Positions 17,344 through 24,278 of a DNA stretch of 64,000 bases are shown here, one piece after another; the stretch's first letter is position 1; each line of letters opens with the position of its first letter. The stretch lies in assembly GCA_050012675.1 (NCBI GenBank), contig JBEKGS010000011.1, positions 11,684-75,683 of the forward strand, written 5' to 3'. The stretch comes from Fen-455 sp050012675 (lineage in GTDB: Bacteria > Actinomycetota > Acidimicrobiia > Acidimicrobiales > Bog-793). The translations under genes were made by a program, and so were the position numbers. The notes under the pieces are model-generated. The model saw only the letters and a program-made list of their open reading frames with translations, was not told where the DNA came from and ran no database searches.

Positions 17344-20300
17344 TCAGCAGGCGTAGTCAGGGTCGAAGGGGTAGTCGTTCGGTCCGGGCGTTTCCTGCAA
17401 CAACCACGTGGCGCCGCCGGCGAAGGCGTACCTGGCGCCGCAATACGGCGCCAGTTGTGACGGCGGGTAGTAGCCGTAGCTCGACGGGTATGGCGGCGAG
17501 GTCCAGTAGGCACCGGCCACCCAGATCGGCACCTGCGCGCCGGAGGGCACGTAGCCGCCCGTGATCCCCTGCCACTGCACAGAAGTCGAGTAGATCCCGG
17601 CCGTGATCTTCAAAGAGTGCAGGTAGTCGAGGGCGCCCTGGATGGTGAGCGAGTTGAGGGTCTGGTTGCACGACCAGTACTGGCCACAGAGGTCGTTCTC
17701 GACGTCGAGCCACCACATGGGCGACGAGGCGCCCTGCGAGCTCGCGTACTGCACCGCGTCCAGTGCCGCGTTGTAGCCGTAGTTGTAGGCGAGGCAGGCG
17801 GGCTGGCCCGCGGCCGCGACGGCGGAACAGGTGCCGGCCGGACCCTGCTCGTCGACGGTGGTCGTCGCCGAGGGGGAATTGAGGAACATGTACAACTCGT
17901 AGGGAGCGCCGTCGGTCCCTACCGCACCCGCGGCCCACTTCGCCTCCGCCGCGAGGCAGGGGTTGTCGTCGCCCGCAGCCCATCCGTCCACGCCGACCAC
18001 GGCGACGGTGTACTGGAGCGTGCCGGAGGGGTAGGAGGGCGGACCGGGAAGGGCCGCCGTGTCCGGCGAGCCGGGCTCGGAGCACTGGGGCCAGTTGATG
18101 TCGTAGCCGAAGCTTCCGCTCGGGTACCTGAGGGGGGAGACCGTCTCGACCGGCATGGCGGCGATGGAGGTGACCGGCGAGGTCGCGATAGTGCCTGTGA
18201 GCGTGCCGTGGACGGCCGCGGTGCCGAAGCTCAAGACGGTCCCGTTCTCTTCCGCCATCCAGTCGCCTGTGCCGTCGGGGGTGACCGCGAGCCCCACGAC
18301 GGGCGAGGCGGCCCTCACGGGCGCGAACCTGGCGAGGCGACGGGCGTCACCGAAGCCCCATACCCTCCCGTTGGCATCGGCCAGCCAGTACCCGTGGTCG
18401 TCGGGCGTCGCGGCCATGGCGACGATGGGAAGGCCCGCGGTGGCCGCCTTGGCCGAGCCGTAGAACCTGGCGTCCCCGAAGGCGAAGACTCCTCCGGCGC
18501 TGCAGGCGATCCAGTACCCCTGGCCGTCTGTCGTGTCCACTATCGAGATGACGTGACCCGATGAGGGGCATGTCGTCGATCCGTAGTTCCGGGCGTCACC
18601 GAAGGCGATCACGCCGCCGGACGAGGTCACGAGCCAGTACCCGCCGCCGTCCGGAGTGGCGGCGGCGGCCACGACGGGGTCCCGCCGCAGCTTTCCCCCG
18701 GCCCCTCCCTCGTAGCCGGCGTCCCCGAAGGCGTACACGCTGCCGTCGGCGCCGATCAGCCAGTAGCCCTTGCGGTCGGGCGTGGACACCAGGGCGACGA
18801 TGGGAGCGATCAGGTGCTTGCCGTAGGCAGAGCCGTAGTAGGCGGCTCTGCCTACGGCGGCCACTTTGCCGTTCGCCTCCGCCAAGTCGTAGGCGAGGGT
18901 GTCCGGGGTCGGCATCAGTATTGCGGTGATGGAGGTGACCGGCGACGTGGCCGGTACGCCGTTGAGCGAACCGTGGGCGACAGCGGTGCCGAGGTTGACG
19001 ACGGTGCCGTTCTCCTCTGCCATCCATGCCCCCGTGCCTTGAGGCGTGACCGCGAGGGCCACTACCGAGGACCCGACACCCACCGGGGACACCGGTGCGA
19101 GCGGCTGGGCGTCGCCGAAGCTGAAAACTGTCCCGCTGGCGGCGACAAGCCAGTAGCCACCTCCGTCAGGTGTCGCCGCCATGGCCACTGTCGGCACGCC
19201 CACGATGTCGGGCCCCCAGAAGAGCTGGGCGTCGCCGAAGCTGAACACGCCCCCTGAGCTGAGGGCGATCCAGTAGCCCTTGCCGTCTTTGGTGGGCACG
19301 ATGGCCACGACGTGAGCCCCGATCGTCGGCGAGAGCGAGCCGTAGTTCACAGCGTCGCCGAAGGCCATCACCTCGCCGGACGAGGTCACCATCCAGTAGC
19401 CGGCGCCGTCGGGCGTGGCCGCCGCCGCCACGACGGGGTCGGGGCGTATCTTCCCCCCCGCGCCGCCTTCATAGACGGCGTCCCCGAACGGGTAGACGCT
19501 GCCGTCGGCGCCGATCAGCCAGTAGCCCTTGCGGTCCGGTGTGGAGACGAGGGCGACGATGGGGGCGACGAGCGTCGTGCCGTAGGCGGAGCCGTAGTAG
19601 GCGGCGCCCCCGAGAGCCTCCACCTTGCCGTTCGCCTCCGCCAGGTCGTAGGCGACGTTGCTGGGAGGGGGCACGAACACAGCCGCGATGGACGAGATAG
19701 GGGAGGTGGCCCCGAGGCTGGCCAGCGAACCGTGGGCGGTGGCCGTCCCGAGGTTCACGACGGTGCCGTTCTCCTCTGCCATCCAGGCCCCTTCCCCGTC
19801 GGAGGTGACGGCGAGGCCCACGACCGGTGAGGTGACCTTGACCGGGGACGCCGGTGCGAAGTGCGGCGCGTCGCCGAAGTTGAACACCGTGCCGTCAGCG
19901 TCCGCGAGCCAGTACCCGCCGCCGCCGTTGGTGGCCGCCATCGCCACGATGCCGAGACCAGGCGTGCCGGCCTTTGCGGAACCGTGGAAGACGGCGTCAC
20001 CGAAGTTGAAGACTCCACCGGTGCTGCAGGCGATCCAGTACCCCTTCCCATCGGGCGTGGCCACTATCGCCACGGCATGGGCCCGTATCGGCGTGGAGAT
20101 CGAGCCGTAGGCCTTGGCGTCGCCGAAAGCCATCACCTGGCCTGACGAGGTGACGAGCCAGTACCCCCTCCCGTCGGGCGTGGCCGCCGCCGCCACGACG
20201 GGGTCGGCGCGCACGCTGCCCCCGGCACCGCCCTCGTCGCGGGCGTCGCCGAACGGATAGACGCTGCCGTCGGCCCCGACCAGCCAGTAACCCTTGAGAT

Positions 20301-20652
20301 CGGGCGTGGACATCATGGCGACTATGGGAGCGGTGATGTAGGCGCCGTAGGCGGAGCCGTAGTAGGCGGCTCCACCTAACGGCTCCACCTTGCCGTTGGC
20401 CTCGGCGAGGTCGTAGGCGATCTCGGGCGTCACGGCGAGCCCTGTGGTCAGGGCCGGGGTCGAGGCGGTGAGGGGAGTGCTCGAGCCGCCTCGAGCGAAA
20501 GCCGCGCCGCCCCGACCGGTGGTGGCACCGGCGGCGCCCGTGCCGAGGTATGGCCCGGCGCCGAGCCCGAGGGCGAACGCGAGAGCAACGACGGGGATCA
20601 TTGCGAGTCGGCTCGGTCGGTGCCGGCTATTCATGATCGATGTCACTGCCAT
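17344..20652 (-). CDS. Large secreted protein: three six-repeat blocks plus GH25-like C-terminal domain
   Basis: 1102 aa. A signal peptide (hydrophobic core about 17-34, cleavage likely in TGAAGATTG) shows export. Residues ~79-834 hold 18 repeats of ~42 residues, of the form GYWLV-x-x-DG-x-V-x-x-FGDA-x-x-x-GS, which look like beta-propeller blades. They are arranged as three copies of the same six-repeat block (79-332, 333-585, 587-834). Residues ~848-1102 form a Cys-containing domain starting FGYDINWPQC, with a WWLDVEND motif (Asp983, Glu985) like the acidic pair of GH25 lysozymes and related glycoside-hydrolase-like barrels. Likely role: wall or polysaccharide binding and possibly cleavage outside the cell (inference). 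GAGGTG precedes ATG 20650-20652 at short spacing. A second ATG six codons on is an alternative start. Confidence 0.85.
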   Translation of the reverse strand: MAVTSIMNSRHRPSRLAMIPVVALAFALGLGAGPYLGTGAAGATTGRGGAAFARGGSSTPLTASTPALTTGLAVTPEIAYDLAEANGKVEPLGGAAYYGSAYGAYITAPIVAMMSTPDLKGYWLVGADGSVYPFGDARDEGGAGGSVRADPVVAAAATPDGRGYWLVTSSGQVMAFGDAKAYGSISTPIRAHAVAIVATPDGKGYWIACSTGGVFNFGDAVFHGSAKAGTPGLGIVAMAATNGGGGYWLADADGTVFNFGDAPHFAPASPVKVTSPVVGLAVTSDGEGAWMAEENGTVVNLGTATAHGSLASLGATSPISSIAAVFVPPPSNVAYDLAEANGKVEALGGAAYYGSAYGTTLVAPIVALVSTPDRKGYWLIGADGSVYPFGDAVYEGGAGGKIRPDPVVAAAATPDGAGYWMVTSSGEVMAFGDAVNYGSLSPTIGAHVVAIVPTKDGKGYWIALSSGGVFSFGDAQLFWGPDIVGVPTVAMAATPDGGGYWLVAASGTVFSFGDAQPLAPVSPVGVGSSVVALAVTPQGTGAWMAEENGTVVNLGTAVAHGSLNGVPATSPVTSITAILMPTPDTLAYDLAEANGKVAAVGRAAYYGSAYGKHLIAPIVALVSTPDRKGYWLIGADGSVYAFGDAGYEGGAGGKLRRDPVVAAAATPDGGGYWLVTSSGGVIAFGDARNYGSTTCPSSGHVISIVDTTDGQGYWIACSAGGVFAFGDARFYGSAKAATAGLPIVAMAATPDDHGYWLADANGRVWGFGDARRLARFAPVRAASPVVGLAVTPDGTGDWMAEENGTVLSFGTAAVHGTLTGTIATSPVTSIAAMPVETVSPLRYPSGSFGYDINWPQCSEPGSPDTAALPGPPSYPSGTLQYTVAVVGVDGWAAGDDNPCLAAEAKWAAGAVGTDGAPYELYMFLNSPSATTTVDEQGPAGTCSAVAAAGQPACLAYNYGYNAALDAVQYASSQGASSPMWWLDVENDLCGQYWSCNQTLNSLTIQGALDYLHSLKITAGIYSTSVQWQGITGGYVPSGAQVPIWVAGAYWTSPPYPSSYGYYPPSQLAPYCGARYAFAGGATWLLQETPGPNDYPFDPDYAC
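18151..18894 (-). repeat. Repeat block 3 of the secreted protein
   Basis: Codes for residues ~587-834, again the same six repeats. The spacing of about 760 bp between equivalent points of blocks 1, 2 and 3 points to duplication of a whole six-repeat unit rather than of single repeats. Confidence 0.85.
18898..19656 (-). repeat. Repeat block 2 of the secreted protein
   Basis: Codes for residues ~333-585, in the same six-repeat order as block 1. Near-identical segments include AYDLAEANGKVEALGGAAYY and AWMAEENGTVVNLGTAVAHG. The fourth repeat differs, with LFWGPDIVG in place of FHGSAKAG. Confidence 0.85.
19657..20418 (-). repeat. Repeat block 1 of the secreted protein
   Basis: Codes for residues ~79-332. 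It has six repeats that begin in turn AYDLAEANGKV, GYWLVGADGSV, GYWLVTSSGQV, GYWIACSTGGV, GYWLADADGTV and GAWMAEENGTV. Each repeat position differs from the others but is matched by the same position in blocks 2 and 3. Confidence 0.85.
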
Positions 20653-20845
20653 GGCACCTCATGATTCGGGCGTCCTCGATGTTTGGACGCGGGCCGCGAC
20701 TTGCCGAACGATGCCGACGGGCCCGGAATGGTGGTTCGCTTGTAACCGTTGTGAACGCTAAGAGTGGATTCTAGACCACTCATCGTCACAAATACAAAAC
20801 TTTGGTCACTTTCCCACCATTGGCACCACGACCGTCAGGCACGCC
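20653..20845 (-). promoter_or_regulatory. AT-richer control region of the secreted repeat protein
   Basis: A 193-bp gap between the DAHP synthase stop and the repeat-protein start, clearly lower in GC than its surroundings. On the minus strand TTGTAT, 18 bp, TAGAAT makes a plausible promoter (about 20771-20800), leaving a leader of over 100 nt. Next to it are direct repeats GTTCACAAC/GGTTACAAG (about 20737-20754) and GTGACC/GTGACG. They resemble the paired GTnACa boxes bound by MtrA-type regulators. Regulator assignment is speculative. Confidence 0.35.
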
Positions 20846-22261
20846 TCAGCCGCGCAGGAGCTCGGCCACCCGGAAGGCGAGGTCGGTGGACTGGCGGGCG
20901 TTCAGCCGGGGATCACAAGTAGTCGTGTAGCGCAACGGCAGCTGGGCCTCGCGGATGTGCTCGATCCCGCCAAGGCACTCTGTGACGTTGTCACCTGTCA
21001 GCTCGATGTGCACGCCCCCTGGCCAGGTTCCCTCTGCCTTGTGGACAGCGAAGAACCCCTGTATCTCGCCCAGCACGTCGTCGAAGTGGCGCGTCTTGTG
21101 GCCGGACTCGCTGGCAAAGGTGTTGCCGTGCATCGGGTCGCAGACCCAGGCCACCGGGTGCCCGGCGGCCTTGACGGCGCGGATGAGCGGGGGGAGCGCG
21201 CTCTTGACCTTGTCGACGCCCATACGGGTCACGAAGGTCAGCCGGCCCGCCAGGCGCTGCGGGTTCAGCCGCTCGCAGAGCGCTGTTGCCTCCTCGGGGC
21301 TGGCGTTCGGCCCGAGCTTGACCTCGACGGGGTTCCCGATTCCGGAGGCGAACTCGACATGCGCGCCGTCGATCGCGCGGGTGCGCTCGCCGATCCATAC
21401 GAGATGGGCGGAGCAGTCGTACCAGCCACCGGTGAGCGAGTCCCTGCGCGTGAGCGCCTCCTCGTACTCGAGCAGCAGCGCCTCGTGGCTCGTGAAAAGG
21501 TCGACCTGGTGGATAGGGGAGTCGACCGAGAGATCGACACCGCAGGCGTTCATGAACCGGAGCGCTCTGTCGATCTCCTCGGCTATGGCTTCGAAGCGTT
21601 GACCCTCGGCGCTCGTCGCCAGGAACTCGAGGTTCCACAGGTGCACTTGCGACAGGTCGGCAAAACCGCCCTTGGTGAAGGCACGCAGCAGGTTCAAGGT
21701 CGAGGCCGACTGGTGGTAGGCGGAGAGCATGCGCCGTGGATCGGGCACCCGGGCCGCCGCGGTAGGCGTGTCGCCATTGATTATGTGGCCCCTGAAGGCG
21801 GGCAGCTCGACCCCGCCGACGATCTCGGTCGCCGAGGAACGCGGCTTGGCGAACTGCCCGGCGATGCGTCCCACCTTCACGACGGGCACGCCCGAGCCGT
21901 AGGTGAGCACGACCGCCATCTGCAATATGACCTTCAGCTTGTCGCGGATCGAGTCTGCCGAGAAGTCGTCGAAGGACTCCGCGCAGTCGCCGGCTTGGAG
22001 CAGGAAGGCCTTGCCGGCGGCGACCTCCCCGAGCGCACGGGTGAGCCGGCGCGCCTCACCGGCGAACACGAGCGGTGGCAGCCTGGCCAGCTGGCCGAGG
22101 ACTTCCGCGTGTGCCGCCCGGTCCGGCCAGGGCGGCTGTTGGGCGGCGGGACGTGAGTGCCACGACGCCGGGTGCCACTCGGTCGTGGGCGCTGGTGCGG
22201 GCGCCGCCGGGACGGTGTCGTGGAAAAGCCCCTGCTGCACGGAGTCCGATGTGGTCGCCAC
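20846..22261 (-). CDS. aroG: 3-deoxy-7-phosphoheptulonate (DAHP) synthase, class II
   Basis: Condenses phosphoenolpyruvate and erythrose 4-phosphate, the first step of the shikimate pathway. Class II pattern throughout: QQPPWPD, LLQAGDCAESFDDFSADSIR, VVKVGRIAGQFAKPRSS, GDCAE metal/active-site Cys, YHQSASTLNLLRAF, VWIGERTR, VTRMGVDKV, DPMHGNT and GGVHIELTGDNVTECLGG. With GTG at 22261 the protein is 471 aa, close to actinobacterial homologues. I chose that start because TACGCT ends exactly 6 nt upstream of it. The frame stays open to 22429 but would then run into nadD; GTG at 22300 is the next alternative. Confidence 0.95.
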   Translation of the reverse strand: MATTSDSVQQGLFHDTVPAAPAPAPTTEWHPASWHSRPAAQQPPWPDRAAHAEVLGQLARLPPLVFAGEARRLTRALGEVAAGKAFLLQAGDCAESFDDFSADSIRDKLKVILQMAVVLTYGSGVPVVKVGRIAGQFAKPRSSATEIVGGVELPAFRGHIINGDTPTAAARVPDPRRMLSAYHQSASTLNLLRAFTKGGFADLSQVHLWNLEFLATSAEGQRFEAIAEEIDRALRFMNACGVDLSVDSPIHQVDLFTSHEALLLEYEEALTRRDSLTGGWYDCSAHLVWIGERTRAIDGAHVEFASGIGNPVEVKLGPNASPEEATALCERLNPQRLAGRLTFVTRMGVDKVKSALPPLIRAVKAAGHPVAWVCDPMHGNTFASESGHKTRHFDDVLGEIQGFFAVHKAEGTWPGGVHIELTGDNVTECLGGIEHIREAQLPLRYTTTCDPRLNARQSTDLAFRVAELLRG

Positions 22262-22267
22262 CTCAAC

Positions 22268-22273
22268 AGCGTA
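22268..22273 (-). promoter_or_regulatory. Leaderless -10 element of the DAHP synthase gene
   Basis: On the minus strand TACGCT, 6 nt, GTG. The divergent nadD gene has the identical hexamer at the same spacing 55 bp away, so this short region holds two mirrored promoters. Confidence 0.55.
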
Positions 22274-22327
22274 GGCAGCAGCAAGCTCCCGGACCGACAC
22301 CAGCCCGGGACGGGCCCGGGGGCTCGC

Positions 22328-22333
22328 TACGCT
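22328..22333 (+). promoter_or_regulatory. Leaderless -10 element of nadD
   Basis: TACGCT, 6 nt (TCGCAC), then GTG at 22340. Confidence 0.55.
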
Positions 22334-22339
22334 TCGCAC

Positions 22340-22951
22340 GTGAGCGGTCCCAGGCGACTCGGCATCTTGGGGGGGACATTCGACCCCGTGCATGTCGGCC
22401 ATCTCGTGGCGGCCGTGAACGCGAGACACGAGCTCGGCCTCGAGCGTGTCCTGCTCGTGGTGGCGAACGAGCCTTGGCAGAAGGTGGGAAATCGTCCCGT
22501 CACCCCTGCTGCGGACCGTTTGGCACTGGTGGAGGCCGCCGTCGAAGGCGTGGAAGGCCTCGAGGCAAGCGGCATCGAGATCGATAGGGGCGGCCCGTCC
22601 TACACCGCCGACACGGTGGCCGAGCTCGAGGCGCGCTGGCCCGGCGTCGAGCTCGACCTGATCGTCGGCGCCGATGCCGCCGCGGGGCTCGGGTGCTGGG
22701 AGCGCATCGGCGAGGTCCGGACAAAGGTCGTCCTCGTGGTGGTCAACCGTCCCGGCACGACAATCGACGACTCCGGCCCGGACAGCCCTCTCGAGGGCTG
22801 GGATGTACGCATGGTCGAGGTGCCGGCACTGGAGATCTCGAGCACGGACCTGCGCGACCGGGTTGCCTCGGGGCGCCCCCTAGACTTCCTCGTTCCCATG
22901 CCAGCCATCCGCGTCATCCGCCAACGGGGCCTGTACCCTGTGCCCAGATGA
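22340..22951 (+). CDS. nadD: Nicotinate-nucleotide adenylyltransferase
   Basis: Adenylates nicotinate mononucleotide in NAD synthesis. GTG 22340 is fixed by the promoter 6 nt upstream. The 203-residue product has the nucleotidyltransferase signature GILGGTFDPVHVGHL at its N-terminus, PSYTADTVAELEARWPGVEL, LIVGADAAAGL and the C-terminal ISSTDLRDRVASGRPLDFLV. It is followed by rsfS, the usual actinobacterial pairing. The acyltransferase or mutase genes sometimes seen next in other actinobacteria are absent. Confidence 0.95.
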   Translation: MSGPRRLGILGGTFDPVHVGHLVAAVNARHELGLERVLLVVANEPWQKVGNRPVTPAADRLALVEAAVEGVEGLEASGIEIDRGGPSYTADTVAELEARWPGVELDLIVGADAAAGLGCWERIGEVRTKVVLVVVNRPGTTIDDSGPDSPLEGWDVRMVEVPALEISSTDLRDRVASGRPLDFLVPMPAIRVIRQRGLYPVPR

Positions 22952-23057
22952 GTCGCCACGGGAGGTTCCGGTTCGCACCGACAGATGCGTCCGGATGTGT
23001 GCGGCGCCTGGGCACGGTTCGCCTCGTTCGGCTCGAGCAAAGGGCCGTCCGGTCGCG

Positions 23058-23432
23058 TTGAGTCCTGACCGCGTGTTCGTCGCGGCTGACGCCGCGTCGT
23101 CGAAGACCATCGATCCGACAGTCGTGCTCGACGTCGGGGACCTGCTCGGCATCACGGACCACTTCGTCATCACGAGCGGCAGCAATGTGCGCCAGGTACG
23201 CACCATCGCCGAGGAGATCGAGCTGCGCGTGAAGGAGCAGGGTGGGGGTTCGCCCCGTTACATAGAAGGCCTGGACGACGCCCGCTGGGTGCTGTTGGAC
23301 TACGGAGAGTTCGTCGTCCATGTGTTCTTGGACGAGGCGAGGCGCTACTACGACCTGGAACGGCTCTGGTCCGATGCGCCGCGAGTGGACCAGCCCATCC
23401 CGAAGTCTCGTCGCGTCGGGGTCGAGACTTAG
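23058..23432 (+). CDS. rsfS: Ribosomal silencing factor RsfS
   Basis: Binds L14 on the 50S subunit and blocks subunit joining when nutrients run low. The product is about 124 aa from TTG at 23058. The upstream open frame to 22995 is another possibility, since no ribosome site is obvious for either. Family segments: AADAASSKTIDPTVVLDVGD, LGITDHFVITSGSNVRQV, YIEGLDDARWVLLDYGEFVV and HVFLDEARRYYDLERLW. Confidence 0.92.
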   Translation: MSPDRVFVAADAASSKTIDPTVVLDVGDLLGITDHFVITSGSNVRQVRTIAEEIELRVKEQGGGSPRYIEGLDDARWVLLDYGEFVVHVFLDEARRYYDLERLWSDAPRVDQPIPKSRRVGVET

Positions 23433-23514
23433 CCGCCTCGAGCCATCCCGGCCCGTCGCTCAGCGATCGCGCCAGCACGGCCGCCCGCGTGCCCGTGCTG
23501 CGGCCTGAGGCGGC
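23432..23514 (+). other. Nested inverted repeats just after rsfS
   Basis: An outer 8-bp pair (23432-23439 GCCGCCTC with 23507-23514 GAGGCGGC) encloses an inner perfect 8-bp hairpin (23473-23480 CAGCACGG with 23493-23500 CCGTGCTG). It lies at the end of rsfS, which converges on lpqB, so a transcription-end structure is likely. The rest of the 258-bp gap to 23690 shows no gene. Confidence 0.35.
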
Positions 23515-23690
23515 CAGGCGGCGCCGCCGGGCCGACCGAGAGGGTCCACGTCTGCCCTGACCGCATCACGTCGGCCTACGAGATCCTCGGCCGTCCGTGA
23601 GGGGCCGGGCGACGAACCTCACCGTCCTGCCCGTCCCCGTAGCCTGAGCGACAGGGCGGCAGCTGGTTCGACTCGTGTGGCCCGCTCTTG

Positions 23691-24278
23691 TCAGGGGACC
23701 AGCTGCGCGTAGTCGGACCGGTAGACGACGAAGCTCGCCGCGAACGAGCCGTTGCCGATCACCGGCTGGATGATGGCGCCGTCGTACTCGAACAAGACGC
23801 CGTGGACCTGGGGGAGGGACGTCACCGTGTAGACGATCTGGGCGAACTCGTAAGTCGCTTGACCGGGCCGCGGTGATCCGAAGCTCGATTCGAGCACGAC
23901 CGTGAGGTTGCCCCCGTTCAAGGCGCCTGCGACGAGGTTGGCGGACGACGGGATGGCGCTTTGGATCCCCTGGTTCAGCTCAGTCGGTGACGGTCCTGCC
24001 TCGAGGGCGTCGAGCATCTCTTGTGGCGTGGGGGGCGGGCGAAGGTAGCGGATCCGCGCCACCAGCTGGGCGTCCGGTCCGAGGAGGTAGATCTCCTCGG
24101 GTATCGAGCCGAGGATCCTCGAGACGCTGGGTACCGTGGCATTCGGCTCACTCAGTGCGATGGGCATCTCGTCGGCAGGGATGGCCTGGGGCGAGGTGTC
24201 GACCGGCAGCCCGCAACCTGCAATTGCGGTCAGGGCCAAAGCCAGACACCCGAGCGCGACGATTCTGCGCAGTCTCAT
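23691..24278 (-). CDS. lpqB: Short LpqB-like lipoprotein with GerMN domain
   Basis: Lipoprotein of the MtrAB system. The lipobox AIAGC puts the lipidated Cys at residue 22, so it is anchored outside the membrane. Residues ~60-195 form a GerMN (sporulation/germination-type) domain, with the core pattern GGNLTVVLESSFGSPRPGQA. At 195 aa it is only a third of mycobacterial LpqB (about 580 aa), lacking the second GerMN-like part and the propeller domain. The frame is clean and the stop normal, so this is a short form, not an obvious break. Its ATG overlaps the mtrB stop (ATGA), making mtrA-mtrB-lpqB one translation-coupled unit. Confidence 0.85.
   Translation of the reverse strand: MRLRRIVALGCLALALTAIAGCGLPVDTSPQAIPADEMPIALSEPNATVPSVSRILGSIPEEIYLLGPDAQLVARIRYLRPPPTPQEMLDALEAGPSPTELNQGIQSAIPSSANLVAGALNGGNLTVVLESSFGSPRPGQATYEFAQIVYTVTSLPQVHGVLFEYDGAIIQPVIGNGSFAASFVVYRSDYAQLVP

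Noticed and set aside
17617..20145. Several long plus-strand open frames opposite the secreted repeat protein
   Set aside because: They are the antisense reading of the GC-rich repeats, and their translations are Gly/Arg/Val-rich repeats without start signals. The minus-strand frame has a signal peptide and domains.
23640..23690. GGTTCGACTC, resembling a tRNA T-loop
   Set aside because: No matching acceptor, D- or anticodon stems could be drawn around it.
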